A stretch of 58,695 nt of DNA from Chara braunii (GCA_003427395.1 BFEA01000407.1:1112165-1170859); one strand, 5' to 3'; shown: positions 10,873-22,802, counted from the stretch's first letter. Translations and numbers: made by a program. The notes: a model not told the origin generated them from the sequence alone.

Positions 10873-10942
10873 GTCAGCGCGAATACCCTTACAAGGGTAT
10901 CCGCCCTGGTTTTATGCAAGTGGCAGAAAATGGTTGGTTTAA

Positions 10943-13900
10943 AGTTCAGTATACCGCGCTAGGCACGGCTGTGTCTGTGATCACGTTGACTGGAAGGCTG
11001 ACTCGAGTAGAGAGTGCGTGGGCGCGCAGGTTTAAGGTGTGCGAGATTCTTTCCTGATGTTGATTACGAAACCGGCGCGGACGCTAGTCTGTTTAATTTT
11101 ATTCATTTTATCTTTAAGTTTTTATTTTTGGTTACTCTTGATTAAACTAGGACCTAGGGGATATTTTCTTTCGACGGCTACGTTTGACTGAGTCGAGCGC
11201 GCGTGCGGAGAACAACCCCGACGACGCTATCGGCAACGGCGGCGCGACTTCGTGCGGCGAGCGGGGTGTCGTAGGATGGCGCGTGGGGCAATTATGGCAC
11301 GGTGTGAGCAAGCCGGCGCGGGCACTGGGAGTCGCACAGCCGGTTTGTTGGCCCAAAGCGCCGCGCCACACTACCTCGTATGGTACTCTGCGGGCACTAG
11401 TCTCAGGCTTGGGCTTGGACCTATAGGTTACGACATTTGGGTTGGCAATACAGAGGTTCGGGGATCGAGGCCACCGGACGCCGGCGCGGCAGTAGCAGAG
11501 CGGCGTGGAGGAAAACCGAACGGTTGAGGGTTCTGTGGGGCTATCCCCCTCGGTTTTGCTTCTGGGTGCGGCGGCGGGCCCAATCCGCAGGACCGGTGAG
11601 GTGCCAGCGCCCCCGCGGCTCCGACGTTACTGCTATTTTATTTTACTTTCCCTTCCCTGTCTTGTTCATCGCGTCCCATCTTGGGACGAGAGACTGCGGT
11701 AGGAACGTGTGGGGGAGTGTTGTATTCGCAGATTGCCTGGAGTGCAATTACAAACTGTTTCCGTGACCACGCCTGAGCTGCCCATGCTTTTATATAATTT
11801 CTGTTTACCTGGTTTTTTTTTCTTCTTAAAACCGCGCCCCGTCTTGATTTTGGGACGCGGCGTAGTAGGGGCGTGACAGGCCCCAAGAGCCTATCTTAGA
11901 GGGTACACCGTTGAACTGTCGAAATACAGACCCTTATTCGAACCCAGATGATGGAGCCTGATGAGCAGTGCCAAACTTTTCAAATTGCCCGAGACCGGTC
12001 ATCCCCGCGGCACAGACATTGTCCGTCGGGACATCTGTTAAAATTGGGACAATGCAGAGTAGGTTAGCATGGCCTCTTAGCAGGGACGGCCTATATAAAG
12101 GGAAGGGGAGAGGGAGCGTTCTGTTGTTTTTTCTTATTTTCTCCCGCTTTTCACTCTCATCGGCGGTTCCTACTACCGGTTAGAGGCGGGCGCAGCAGAA
12201 AGGGAGTATCGGGATAACGGGAGAGGAAGGCATCGTGGGGAGAGGCACGACGCAGCCACTATACGCGAGGTGGGGCAGACCCGCTACGCTGGTACCATTA
12301 CGCAAGGAGTACAGACGAGTGCCCGTCGGGTAAGGTTGGCACGGGGGTGAAGAAGTATAGGACGAACCTGGTACGATTTCCGCGCCGGATTCATTTGGAA
12401 GGAGCAGCGCGGTGCAGGCAGCAGGCGGGTCAGCGGAGCGATGGGCAGCGGAGTGGTGAACGGGGCGACGGACTAGCTACTAACCAGCTCCCTTTGAAGA
12501 GTCGCTCAGGATAGCGGGAGCTGATGTTGGACTGTGCGCTGCGACGAGAGAGTCGGGGCAGCTACGAAGGAGAGAGAAAAAGGGATTCGAATGAACCCGG
12601 ACAGGGGTAGTGTCGGGTGCAGGTGGGTAGCGAAGCTTCGCAGCAGAGAGAGATGTGCAGCAGAGCGGAGTGGGCAGCGCAGAGGCATGCCCGAGCGATA
12701 GCCATAGCGGGAGAACGGGCTGCAGAGGGGAACGTACCTGGACTTAGTTAGTGTGGGGCCAGGCTTCGGGGGTTTGAGGCTAACCTGGTTGATAACGCAG
12801 TGCTCCTTTCGTTCGGGGCGGGGTAGAGGGGACAACTGTGGAGTTGGAGCCCTGCCCGTTAGTGCTGTAGATGTTGTTCTGACGTTCAGAGTAGCAAGGC
12901 GACAACCGTAAGGGTGAAGACCTACCTATCGGCCGCCCCACTGCGCAGCCTAATGGCCGAGCCAGCGTGGGATGAGCTGTGGGGAATGCTTAAGGTGGGG
13001 CTGCTGGTGCGAGGTGGACGGAGAGCCAAGTCTATGAGGGTCGTTGGGGACGTGGCAGTAGGACGAGGCCACAGGACAAGGTATCGGCCAAAGCGTAGGA
13101 CTATTATCACCTACAGCACGAACATACTGTGTTCATATGGCGCACTGCCGATTGGTTGCTTCTGTCGCAGGTCATTACTGGTCGCACTTCCCCTTCGCAT
13201 CAGCTAGCTTGCGGGTGAGGGGCCGTTGCAGGGCTTTCGTTAGTTATTGACTGGGCAAACTGCCGGACACAGGTCACGGGGCTGCTGACTGCGTATGGGG
13301 CAAATCACGGTGTCGTATTCTAGAGGCTGCATATGAAACAGGGTCAAGGCGGACGGGCTTGCTTACCTGCCCAGAAGTGTCCGGCCCTGTGCTGATGAAG
13401 GATTCGGCCTGCCGGTGAATCGGGCCTGATCGGGGGGTCTAGTTGTTCATGCTGCCGACAGTTATACCATGGCGACTGTGAAGGAAGAAGAGTGAACCTT
13501 GAAATACCAAAGGAGAGGAGTTATATGGGAAAGCACCAGGGACTGAGGACTTGTCTGCTATCCGTGGCCTGCTACTGCGTCTACGGGCTGTGCACGAACT
13601 ACTGCTGTATGCTAAGGGTATACCGCTGCTGACCATGGGAGACTGTTGCGCGTTGCTGTTGATTACCGCGTACTATGGCATGTTGCCGTCGGCTGTGGCC
13701 AACTGTTGCAGTCTGCTGGGCAGCAGGGGTCAGGCTGAGGGAAGTTGGTGACTGCCACATACCGTGGCTGCTGTCGACTGTTGTTATTGCTGGTGACCGT
13801 CGTTGTGCACGGCTGCTGCATCTGTGAACTGAGCACAAGGTTACATCGTGCAGGGTGCTGTTGCTGCATGCGGACAGCTGGCTGGGTACTACGTATTACT

Positions 13901-14590
13901 ACTTACCGCTGATTGACTGAGTCTGGCTGCTAAGCGGCCGCGACCGGGCTAAGAGGAAGTGTTGAGACCTGGGGAGACGACTAGGCTGAACAGTCAGGGG
14001 GTTGGTGCAACAATTTGGGAGGTCGCCAGGGGGGTTGACTACGACGGTCTGACTGGATTGACCAAGCTGTTACACGTGGCTGCCATTGCGAGGCCCTCAG
14101 GCGGATCAAGATTACCACGCCCTCTCAAGCGAGTCTGAGAGCACCCTTCTTGGATCTGAGCGACTATAAATTTCCTCATTCTGCCTTTCTAACTCTCAGT
14201 CTAGTCCTTGGTTACGAGAGGAAGGCGGCAGGCGGGATTGCAACCTGTAGGTCCGCGTGAAGGCTCTGTGAGGAGTCCACCCACCGATTGCGGGAGCCCT
14301 GCCAGTACTCCGGAGGAGTTCTTGAGGCAGGGAATCATCAGGTAAACCACTTCCATTTGTACAACCTACTACCACCCATGTTTGTTTATCCCCCTGCAGT
14401 ATGACTGTTGTATGCGTGAGGTTGTCCCTATGTTTTTTGCTTTCTCTTCAGGACCCAATCAGACTAAATGGAAGGAACGTGTGAAAGTGAAACCTAAGTT
14501 TCTTCTTTATTTTGGTTGAAGGCAGACAAAGGGATAAACTGGGGGAAGGTGGGAGGAAGGTAATCTTGCATGCGTTTCGAAGGGTCAACC
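10943..14590. other. Insertion interior, no gene supported
   Basis: GC-rich sequence with many short frames on both strands and no recognised domain. TATA-like strings occur at 12092-12099 (TATATAAA, followed by a pyrimidine-rich stretch) and 14165-14170 (TATAAA). Either could be a promoter of a long-terminal-type sequence, but no matching repeat was found. Confidence 0.4.
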
Positions 14591-14591
14591 A

Positions 14592-15290
14592 AAGCGTGAG
14601 CATTGTTTTCATGGTGAATGGCTCAGGGCTGTGTTTATTTGACTGTTTTCCTGAAGGACCAGGCATTGTTTCCATGGTGAATGGCCGGGTTGCTATCTTT
14701 ATTTAGTTGTTTTCTGGGGAACCAGGCATTGTTTCCATGGTGAATGGCATGGTTGCTCTAGTTAACTCTGGGGGGGTTTGCCTGATTGAGGGAGTTTAAG
14801 TTCTTGTTTATTCTGAGGGAGGATTTTTTGTCTAAGGCTAAGCATTGTTTCCACGGTGAATGGTTTAGCTTGAAAACTACGCACATAAGTTAAACTGAGT
14901 ACAAAGGGAAAATACTTCATATATATTTACATGTGAACTGACAGTTGGGCATTGTTTCCATGGTGAATGGTCCAGCGTTAAGCCATATCATTAAGAAGAG
15001 AAAGGAAAAAATACGAAGTATAAATGAAAATAATTTGGGCAAGCTGAACATTGTTTCCATGGCGAATGATTCAGTTCGCTCGCCATATTTGCTTCCTTTT
15101 TTTTTAAAACAAAGTTAGAGAAATATAAAATTTTGGATACTAAACGGCTTAGGGCGGCTAGGCATTGTTTCCATGGCGAATGACCTAGTCATATGCCTAA
15201 AAGAAGAGAGAAGAAGCTGTGCAAACTGTTCGTGTATATCTTAAAGGCAAGTTGGGCATTGTTTCCATGGCGAATGGTGTATATCTTAAA
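14592..15290 (+). repeat. Array of eight hairpin units with conserved loop
   Basis: CATTGTTTCCATGGYGAATG (one variant with TTTTCAT, one with CCACGG) recurs with CATT at 14601, 14664, 14727, 14843, 14950, 15049, 15163 and 15257. The flanks of units 1-7 pair with each other but differ between units, for example CTAGG/CCTAG, CTGAA/TTCAG and CTAA/TTAG. A one-base bulge usually follows AATG. Intervening sequence is unrelated and 63-116 bp from start to start. Confidence 0.8.
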
Positions 15291-15599
15291 GACAAGAGGG
15301 AAATAAGGGTTCAAGGACTTAAAAGGTTCATAAACTATCTATATGGAATGAACTTGGGATGATGAGAGTACTTACATTCGTGGTTTGGTTTGCATGTGAC
15401 TGAGTGAGATGGTTAGTTTGTCTGAGTTTCAGATTGGTAGGTAGTTGCTTTAGCTGCTCGCCACGTGCTAGAGGCATAGGAGTTAGTGTCAATTCCTGCA
15501 TTTTCTGTAGCAACTTTTTTTTACTTAGACAAACTTTTTGCATTTTTTGAGATCTTTTCTTATATTCGGCTTTGTATAAATCTTGGCAAGCTACTTTCT

Positions 15600-15910
15600 T
15601 TACGGCTACGTTACCGAACGTACAAGTACGGGGCCTTTCCGTACGAAACGTACAAATAATATATGTACCGGAACCTGTACGCCCTCGTACGACCCGTACG
15701 AAAAAAAAAAAAAATCATCCAAAAAATCAAAAAAAACAATATATGTGGTGTAAAATCCCAAGAGAAGCAACATTTGCTTGAGCACCAACTGCAGATTCTT
15801 ATCAGAATTGGAGAAAAAAAATAAAAACAGTAAAAAAAAATAAAAAAAACTCGTACGGGCCTTGAGTACAAGTAGCGTACAAAAAATGAGTACAACTTGT
15901 ACTCATACGA
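15600..15910 (+). repeat. GTAC-rich segment
   Basis: The tetramer GTAC recurs densely (CGTAC, GTACG, GAGTAC) in otherwise A-rich DNA. It includes the palindrome GAGTACAA-C-TTGTACTC near 15890. No ORF is convincing. Confidence 0.6.
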
Positions 15911-15924
15911 GGGTGAGAACGAAT

Positions 15925-16720
15925 CGCAATGTAGCTCTACGGGAAGCGCTGCCGAAATTTCTACAAAATTCAAGAAGCTCGTCGAATTTTGACTTGTCAA
16001 AAGTTCAGTTTTGTCTTTTATCTTATCTAACTTAGTTAAAAATCTGGGAAGTCTCCCTTTCTAAAGGGAGTGCTACCCAAATTTTTGCTAATTCAGGGAG
16101 TTGGACAAAATTGAACTTTGGGAAGTCAAAGTTACTTTCAAATTCTAGACTTAGCCTTGTATAAATTTTGGAATAACACTTTTCTAGAGGGAGTGCTTCC
16201 GAAATTTCTACAAAATTAAGAAGTCAGTTAAATTATGTCTAGAGTTGAGCTCGAGCTGTCCTTCGAATTCATATCTGACTTAGTATAAATCTGGGAAGTC
16301 TCCCTTTCTAAATGAAGTGCTGCCCAAATTTCAGCTATTTCAGGAAGTAAGACATAATTTTGACTTTCCAGAGTTATGAATCATTTCTGCTTCCATATCT
16401 GACTTAGTATAAATCTGGGAAGTCTCCCTTTCTAAAGGGAGTGCTGCCCAAATTTCTGCTACTTCAGGAAGTTAAACATAATTTTGACTTTCCAGAGTTA
16501 NGAATCATTTCTGCTTCCATATCTGACTTAGTATAAATCTGGGAAGTCTCCCTTTCTAAAGGGAGTGCTGCCCAAATTTCTGCTACTTCAGGAAGTTAAA
16601 CATAATTTTGACTTTCCAGAGTTAAAAATTATTTCTACTCTCATATCCAGACTTATATAAATTTTGGAAAGACACTTTTCCTACGGGAAGCGCCGCCCAA
16701 ATTTTCTTAGTTTAAAAGAG
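15925..16720 (+). repeat. Tandem repeat, ~120-bp unit, about 7 copies
   Basis: Each unit contains a hairpin such as CTCCCTTT-CT-AAAGGGAG followed by TGCTGCCCAAATTTC, then an A/T-rich spacer ending in GACTTTCCAGAGTTA-like sequence. Copies are diverged except for the two identical ones around the N at 16501. Confidence 0.75.
16501..16501. other. Single-N gap between identical flanks
   Basis: The 123 bases before the N (16378-16500) are identical to the 123 bases after it (16502-16624). This is best explained by overlapping contig ends that were not merged, so one repeat unit may be artificial. Confidence 0.8.
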
Positions 16721-18324
16721 ATCGATTATGTTTTGACAGCTGGAGATTTTGATAAAAGTCCACTTTGACTAAGGGAAGATTTTTCCATATTGCTTAGAGG
16801 TAGGCTTAGACACAGTTAACTAGGATGATTCGGGTAAGATCACGATATGAAGATTGTTCTCCATACACTTATAGGTTTAGCTTGGGACGTAGACCTGTTA
16901 TGTGTTACAGGCCCTCTTGATCGTTTGATTGAAGTTGAGGACCAGATTCAGGTTGATCCCTTGAGGGTCATTATCAGTTATCACTGATAACAGGTCGGTC
17001 GCCGATTCGTCAGTTTACGACTCAGTTCCAACTCACCCTCCACACTCAACCTAAAAGGCTCTAGCCCTGGTGATTTTCAGTGTTTCATTATGGTTTCACC
17101 CGGACTTTTATTGAATGGCCATTTAACAAAGGTACTGAGTATTTAATTAAGGTTGGTTGGACAGGAGGTTTGGGGCTTGCGTGGCTAAAGCGAGGGGTAT
17201 GAGTGTCGAAGATGGTTGGGGTTGACTCTGTGTAGTGCGTGGGTTGTTGATTTGACTCGTTGATGTGATGGCAGGTATGTGTTGTGAATCAGATTCTGGA
17301 TTTGGTTGCCTGCAATCACATATATACGTACAATTGTGAGAGACCTCAGTGAGACAGTGAGAAGTGATCGTTACATATTTCCCCTTTATATGTATATATG
17401 GGTGTACTCGGGATGAATGTTTGCATGAGCTAAGGGGCGCCTGCACAAAGAACATACTCAGAGGTTAAGACTGGGAGGCCCGAGGAGGACCCTTCCTTTT
17501 TATTTTGCTTTGCTTCTTGAGGATTCTCTTAGTCGGACGTTGGTCCCGGGCCGGGATTCAAGGTCCTTGTCCAGGACATCCCAAGCCTTAGGCTCTGCAG
17601 GGGAGGGATTTTCCCTCGCGCAGAACCTATTCGCTTTGCCCATCGGGGCATCCCACTTTGAAGGCAGAAGTGTCGCGAGGGTCGAACGACATGTCCTTCA
17701 GCCGTTCAATATCGTATGGGGTAACCCCTCACAATATATTCCTTCAGCCATTCAATATCACGAGGCCGGAGCCGTGATTACCATGTAAGGTTGGCATTGT
17801 TGGTCAGTACGAGATTGACCCGCGGCTGCGCGGCCTTATATTAGAATCCCGCGCGCGACGTTTCACCGCCCTAGTGTGTAAAAGTCATGGAATCAAAATG
17901 GGACCAACACATATGGATGAATGTTTGGGATTACTATAGACTGCCGACACCGCGCGAAAAAGGGGAGGGCACCCCAGGGTTATGATTTTTATTAGGCGGA
18001 GGAACCGTCGGTCTATTCCTTATCCTTGTTTTTTAAAGATTTTATGGTTGGACGTTGTAGTCCGCGGCAGCCGTCAAAGTCAAACCCCTTGACTTTCGCC
18101 CATGCCTAGGGAGGACTTATCCCTAGGGCCGCGAGAGACGACTACTACCACAGGTATGGACCAGTGTACCACTTGCTCTGCATAAGGATGCAGAAGAGGG
18201 TGTGTGGTCTTCAACCGCGCATGGCGGTTGTCCAGCGTCGAGAGATTAACCCTCAAGGCACGTGTCAGTCGACACTTGAGTGTCAAATGCGGCCCTCGAG
18301 GTTAACAAGGACCGTGTGAGTATG
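16721..18324. other. No gene seen; short palindromes
   Basis: No convincing ORF. Two small palindromes lie close together: AGTCAA-ACCCC-TTGACT near 18078 and a CCTAGGG...CCCTAGGG pair near 18105-18130. The segment near 17820-17870 (GCGGCC...TTATATTAGAATCCCGCGCG) looks like a diverged extra copy of part of the 18325 module. Confidence 0.4.
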
Positions 18325-19013
18325 GGTACTACATAGTACGCCATCACCGTGACCGCTTGCGTACGCTTGCATTGTGGGTCGATATGAGTGAGCCCTGCAT
18401 CCGCGCGGTTTTATATCACGGCTCGCGCGTGACGCCTATCCGATTTTCGCATCGAAAAGTTATGGGTTAGCTACCGAGGGGCTAGGAGCGTTGTCGCGTT
18501 CTTTGTGTTGTGTCGTTTTGTATGTGTGTGTGTGTGTGTGTTTATTTTTGTGTAAGTGGTGTGCGCGTGGTGTGTGGGATGCGTCCTTGTCGATCGACGA
18601 CGGGCCGCGGTTGGGACTTCAGCCCCCCATGATGTCGGTTCGCGTGCGGGTCCAACAGAGGCGTATTACCGCGCGTACCTCCTATGCTACAGTGAACGAG
18701 AAACGTCATCGGCTGGTCCACCTCTGCGATTGCAACTGATTAGCTTTCGTACAGTGGACTGGTAGCTCGGCGGGGATACGCCCACCGAAGGGAGGTGACA
18801 GCTCCCGTACGGTGTAGGTAAGTCGTGCCTTTCGTAGGCCCTATCCTGTCGTAGGGGCTCGCGAGAGGTATGGCTGGCGCACTCGGCCGGAGCGGCTTAA
18901 GGAAGCTCCACATGTATTATCTGCAACGAAGGATTTAAACCAACTCCTGCGTGACGCGGCCGGGAGGGTCCCGCTCTGCCATGATGCGGTGCCGGACCGA
19001 TGCGCTCGACAAC
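18325..19013 (+). repeat. Dispersed ~0.65-kb module, copy 1
   Basis: It begins TATGGGTACTACATAGTACG and ends ATGCGCTCGACAAC. It shares long stretches in the same order with 21686-22320, including CTATCCGATTTTCGCA, GGACTTCAGCCCCCC, GGGGATACGCCCACCGAAGG and CCTATCCTGTCGTAG. Copy 1 ends exactly at the junction with the retroelement, so it is the 3' end of the 8.1-kb insertion. Confidence 0.8.
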
Positions 19014-19016
19014 GGT

Positions 19017-21248
19017 CCACGCTACCACAGTCGACCTTCCGGACGGGAGTCGGACCCTCTCGATCCAAAGTCCAGACGGGATCCGGGTGGTCCTAAAGAC
19101 TGTGGATGCTCAAGATGAGCAGAACCGCACCAGTGTTCCAAGGAGGAGGGAAGCCCAACCACGAATATGTCGGGTCCGACTAGAAGAGTCCCCGTTCGTC
19201 GAGAAGGAACTCCCGGGGGATCGGGTAAAAGTTGAGGAGATTGGAGACCGGATAATCATTGATGGGGTTGGATACAAAAAGGAGGATGAAGAAGAGGAAT
19301 TCGGCGGGTGCATAAGGTTGTCGTTTTTGGGGGAATCCCTATAGCCGGCAGAGGTAAGAAGCATAAAACCGTAGCGTAGAAAGTGAAATTCGCTGCAGTC
19401 AGTCGGGATAGAACGGGGGAAGCCTCGATATCGGAGGAGGAGATAGCCGATATCATCCGAAAGTGGAAGGAGACCGAAGAGCAAGGAATTACTGCCGATA
19501 GGCTAACTAAAATTGACATAGGGGATGGAAACCTCACAGAACAAGAGAAGGAATAGGTGGCTATGACCCTAAGGGATTGCGATAAGGTCATGGTCTTTGA
19601 TGATTCGGAGAGAGGGAGGATAGACCCGAGGTACACTAAGCCCGTCCGGATTCATACGATACCTCACGTACCTTGGAAAGATAAACCCCCGTGGAAGTAT
19701 GAGCAAAAAGAGAAGGAAGAGATAGTGACCTTCATTAAAGAGAAGATAAGGACATTTGTCGCGGAACCTTGCGAGAGTGCCTACTCCAACAAGTGTTTTT
19801 TTCTGAGAAAAAAAGGTAGCAACAAACTAAGGTGGATCCAAAATTTCCAAAGGACCAATGCGGTCACCATAAGGGATGCGGGGTCTATACTTGAGGCGAA
19901 TCTACTCGCGGAAGGATCGGGCGGCCTCTTGATCTACTCAATCTGCGATCTCTTCTCAGACTATGATGAGATCCCCTTGGATTACCGAGATAGACACTTG
20001 ACCGCGATGCACGCGCCTCTAGGGCTAGTTCAAATAATGGTGGTACCTATGGGGTGGACGAACGGAGTGGCGGTGCTCCAAAGAGTCATGATCGCGGTCC
20101 TCAAATAATTCATACCGGATAAGGTAGAAGTCTTCCTTGACGACTTCCCGATAAAAGGGTCGGTCCAAAAGGATGAGACGGAGGTCTTCCCTGGGGTAAG
20201 GAAGTTTGTGGTAGACCACATGGTGGATGTAAGGGAGGTCCTCGCGAAATTAGACGATGCCAACCTTACCGTAAGTGGTACTAAGAGTCGTTGGGGAGTA
20301 TCGTCGATCAAGATATTGGGCTTCATCTGTGACAAGGATGGGCGGAGACCCGATCCCGCGAAACCTCAGAAATTGATGACCTGGTCGTCGCCACTGAAGT
20401 CAATCACGGAGGTTAGGCAATTTCTAGGGGTACTGGACTACTGGAGGATCTTTATAAAAAGCTACAGAGAGAAGGCGGAGCCTCTTAGACGGCTGCTTAA
20501 AGAAGTTGAGGGATGGATTTGAGGGGAGGAGCAGGCTGCAACCATGTAAACCCTTAAGGAGGAATTTCGGGAAGGAGGGCAAGTTCTAGGCGTTCCGTTC
20601 TTCGAAGACGAGGAGAGTCGCCTATTTATAGTTTCTACGGACGCCCGACCTTGTTCCGTATGGGGGCTTCTGTCACAAAAGGATCGACACGGGAAAGAAA
20701 GACCCCTGCGATTCGAGAGTCGGGCCTTAAGTCCCGCCGAGAGAAACTACAACCAATTCAAGAAAGAAGTGATGGGGCTGTTATATTGCCTAAAGACCTT
20801 CCACCACTACATGTACGGAAGGTGGTTTCTGCTAAGAGTGGACCCAACTGCGGTAGCAGTTGTCCTCCAAGAGGACTTCTCGCTGCCCGACCCGACGATT
20901 GCGACGTGGATGATCCACATTAGGGTCTACAATTATAGGGTTGAAAGGATCGCCGGGGCCAAAAACCAAGTCGCTGACGGCTTGTCCAAGCTCCCGATCC
21001 GGAAGGAGGAGTACCCGAGATTGGAGGAGACAAGGCTATCAATGTCCAAGGACGAGATAATCCAAATCGCCGCCAACAAGGCGCAAGTAGGAGTAGCCAT
21101 CCGAGAGGAGGGTAGAAACCCAAGGACGTTCCTCGCAAACATTTACGACAGGAAGTATCGCGATATAGGGTTATACCTAGCAGGCAGGGAGGAAGGCACC
21201 GAGATAATTAAGAAGGAGGCGCTCGGGTACTATTTACGAGGAGGACAC
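19017..21248 (+). pseudogene. pol: Reverse transcriptase and RNase H (pol, middle part)
   Basis: It begins VHATTVDLPDGSRTLSIQS, the protease-RT linker. The RT carries SDYDEIPLD (first catalytic Asp), VVPMGWTNGVAVLQRVM and VEVFLDDFPIKG (YVDD-box equivalent FLDD near 20136), then ILGFICDKDG and VRQFLGVLDYWRIFI. RNase H carries STDARPCSVWG, LSPAERNYNQFKKEVMGLLY and RIAGAKNQVADGLSKLP. Stops interrupt one frame at 19554 (TAG), 20106 (TAA), 20520 (TGA) and 20547 (TAA); an earlier frame change lies near 19341-19384. The frame runs cleanly into YYLRGGH at 21248, where the giant element is inserted. The enzyme copies element RNA into DNA. Confidence 0.9.
21245..21248. repeat. Target site duplication ACAC (left)
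   Basis: It is paired with ACAC at 53489-53492. Joining the flanks with one copy gives GGA CAC CTC TTT (G-H-L-F), the expected RNase H-integrase linker. Confidence 0.85.
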
Positions 21249-21279
21249 AATACACATTTCGTTAAAAGTGAACCTTTTG
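21249..21279 (+). repeat. Left terminal inverted repeat of the giant element
   Basis: The first 14 bases are identical to the reverse complement of the right end, and 28 of 31 match. GTGAAC (21268) and GTTCAC (21283) form an additional small hairpin next to the end. Confidence 0.85.
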
Positions 21280-21461
21280 ATTGTTCACTTTTTGTAACAA
21301 AGCCGGAATTCATGTTGGAGGGATATAAGTAAGAGAAATTCATGTTGACAATATGAACTGAGGAGCGACATAAATAAGAATAAATCGAAACAATCATTGC
21401 TAAGTGTTGCTAAGTGGGCAGTCATATGGGTCACCTGCCATCTCTTGGAGTACTCGACCCA

Positions 21462-21462
<1 letters not shown>

Positions 21463-21523
<61 letters not shown>
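21463..21523. repeat. (CA)n microsatellite
   Basis: About 30 uninterrupted CA units. The His-Thr frames across it are translations of the repeat. Confidence 0.95.
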
Positions 21524-21524
<1 letters not shown>

Positions 21525-21685
21525 ACCCAACCCCAACCACCCCAGCACACCAACGGTGTTCGAATTTCTCCCTTGTAGGCTATCTTCGAGGTAGCCTTTT
21601 GGAGCGGCCGCTGCTCGGCAACTCAGAATAAACTCCAGGTTTGTTCGAGTGCTCCGGGACCATCAACGTGCAACTTGTGTGCTTG

Positions 21686-22320
21686 ATTATGGGCACTACA
21701 TAGTACGCCATCATTGTGACTGCTTGCGTGCACATGCATTGCTACTCGATATGAGATAGCCTTGTGCCCGCACTGTTTTATACGAAGTCTCGCGAGTGTC
21801 GGCTATCCGATTTTCGCAACGGAAAGTTATGGAATGGCTACTCAAGGGACTAGGAATGTTGTCGCGTTGTTGTTAATATGTTGTTTTTTGTCGTTTCGTG
21901 TGTGTGTGTACACGTTTTATTTTTAATACTATGTTCGTAGTGAGCGGGATACGTACGTCCTAGTCGACCGACGTCGAATCGTAGTGGCCTTGGACTTCAG
22001 CCCCCCCCAGTGCGCCGGTTCGCGTGCCGGTCCGACAGAGGTGTGGGACCTCGCGTACCCCATATGCTACAGCGAATGAGAAACGCGATCAGCTGGTCCA
22101 CCTCAATTTCAATTGACCACCTTTCGTACTTGTGGACTGGTAGCTCGATGGGGATACGCCCACCGAAGGGAGGTGACAACTCCTGTAAGACGGAGGTAAG
22201 TCACGCCTCGCGTAGTGCCTATCCTGTCGTAGGGACTCGCGAGATGTAGGGCTGGAGCGGCTTGCGGAAGGTCAATATGCATTCGTGACGAGGATTAAGA
22301 CTAATGCGCTCGACAGCGTC
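21686..22320 (+). repeat. Dispersed ~0.65-kb module, copy 2
   Basis: A diverged copy of 18325-19013 in the same orientation, from TATGGGCACTACATAGTACG to AATGCGCTCGACAGC. It lies about 440 bp inside the giant element's left end. The module has therefore moved independently into both the retroelement and the giant element, or was captured with flanking DNA. Confidence 0.8.
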
Positions 22321-22802
22321 ACGAACCCCAAAAATTGGACGCTCTAAGCGGGTCATTAATTTCTGCGAGCAAATGTAGAGGATGGAATCTTAAACTACGA
22401 ATGAATTTTCACTTAGTCGTTGACGAATTCCTTAATATATAAGACTCTGAGGACCTTGCCCCGCATTGAGCTTGACAAATGTGATGCATCGCACAGTTCG
22501 CACTCGCGCAGATGTGAGTCACGACAATTGTCGTGCATCTTTATCCGTCAATACGACAGTTGAGCGCAAAATAAAATCAATGCGCAGGGGTAAAGGCGAG
22601 TGAACAATCACACTAAAGACGCCAACGGTCATTAACGGTCATCACCGCATTATATGAGATTGCAACTGGATTCGATCACCCATGACATACCCGTTGTCGA
22701 CCCCTTTTAGGAAAACGGTTCGGGCATCAGACATTATATGACATTGCAACGGTGGGTTGTTAGGGATGGTGGCGAGCGGAGGCGGAAACACAGCGGGGGG
22801 GG

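Larger units (their letters stand above)
10873..19013. mobile_element. 8.1-kb non-coding insertion between protease and RT
   Basis: The left host flank ends SVV (AGC GTG GT) and the right flank resumes GGTCCACGCTACC. Removing 8,141 bp plus one GGT gives S-V-V-H-A-T-T-V in frame, so GGT (10870-10872 and 19014-19016) is a candidate 3-bp target duplication. The ends are only loosely inverted (GTCAGCGCGAAT versus GTTGTCGAGCGCAT). No transposase is seen. The last ~690 bp are repeated at 21686-22320 inside the giant element. Superfamily undetermined; a composite of several insertions is possible. Confidence 0.55.

Noticed and set aside
12080-14175. TATA boxes at 12092 and 14165 as gene promoters
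   Set aside because: No ORF, repeat end or polyadenylation signal supports a transcription unit; they are only mentioned.
14592-15290. CRISPR-like array of eight ~20-bp repeats with unique intervening DNA
   Set aside because: Spacers vary from about 40 to 95 bp, repeats are followed by covarying stems, there are no cas genes, and the context is eukaryotic transposon DNA.
18325-22320. Direct repeats at 18325 and 21686 taken as LTRs of the RT segment
   Set aside because: The RT frame continues beyond both sides into protease and integrase of the larger element, and copy 2 lies within the giant element.
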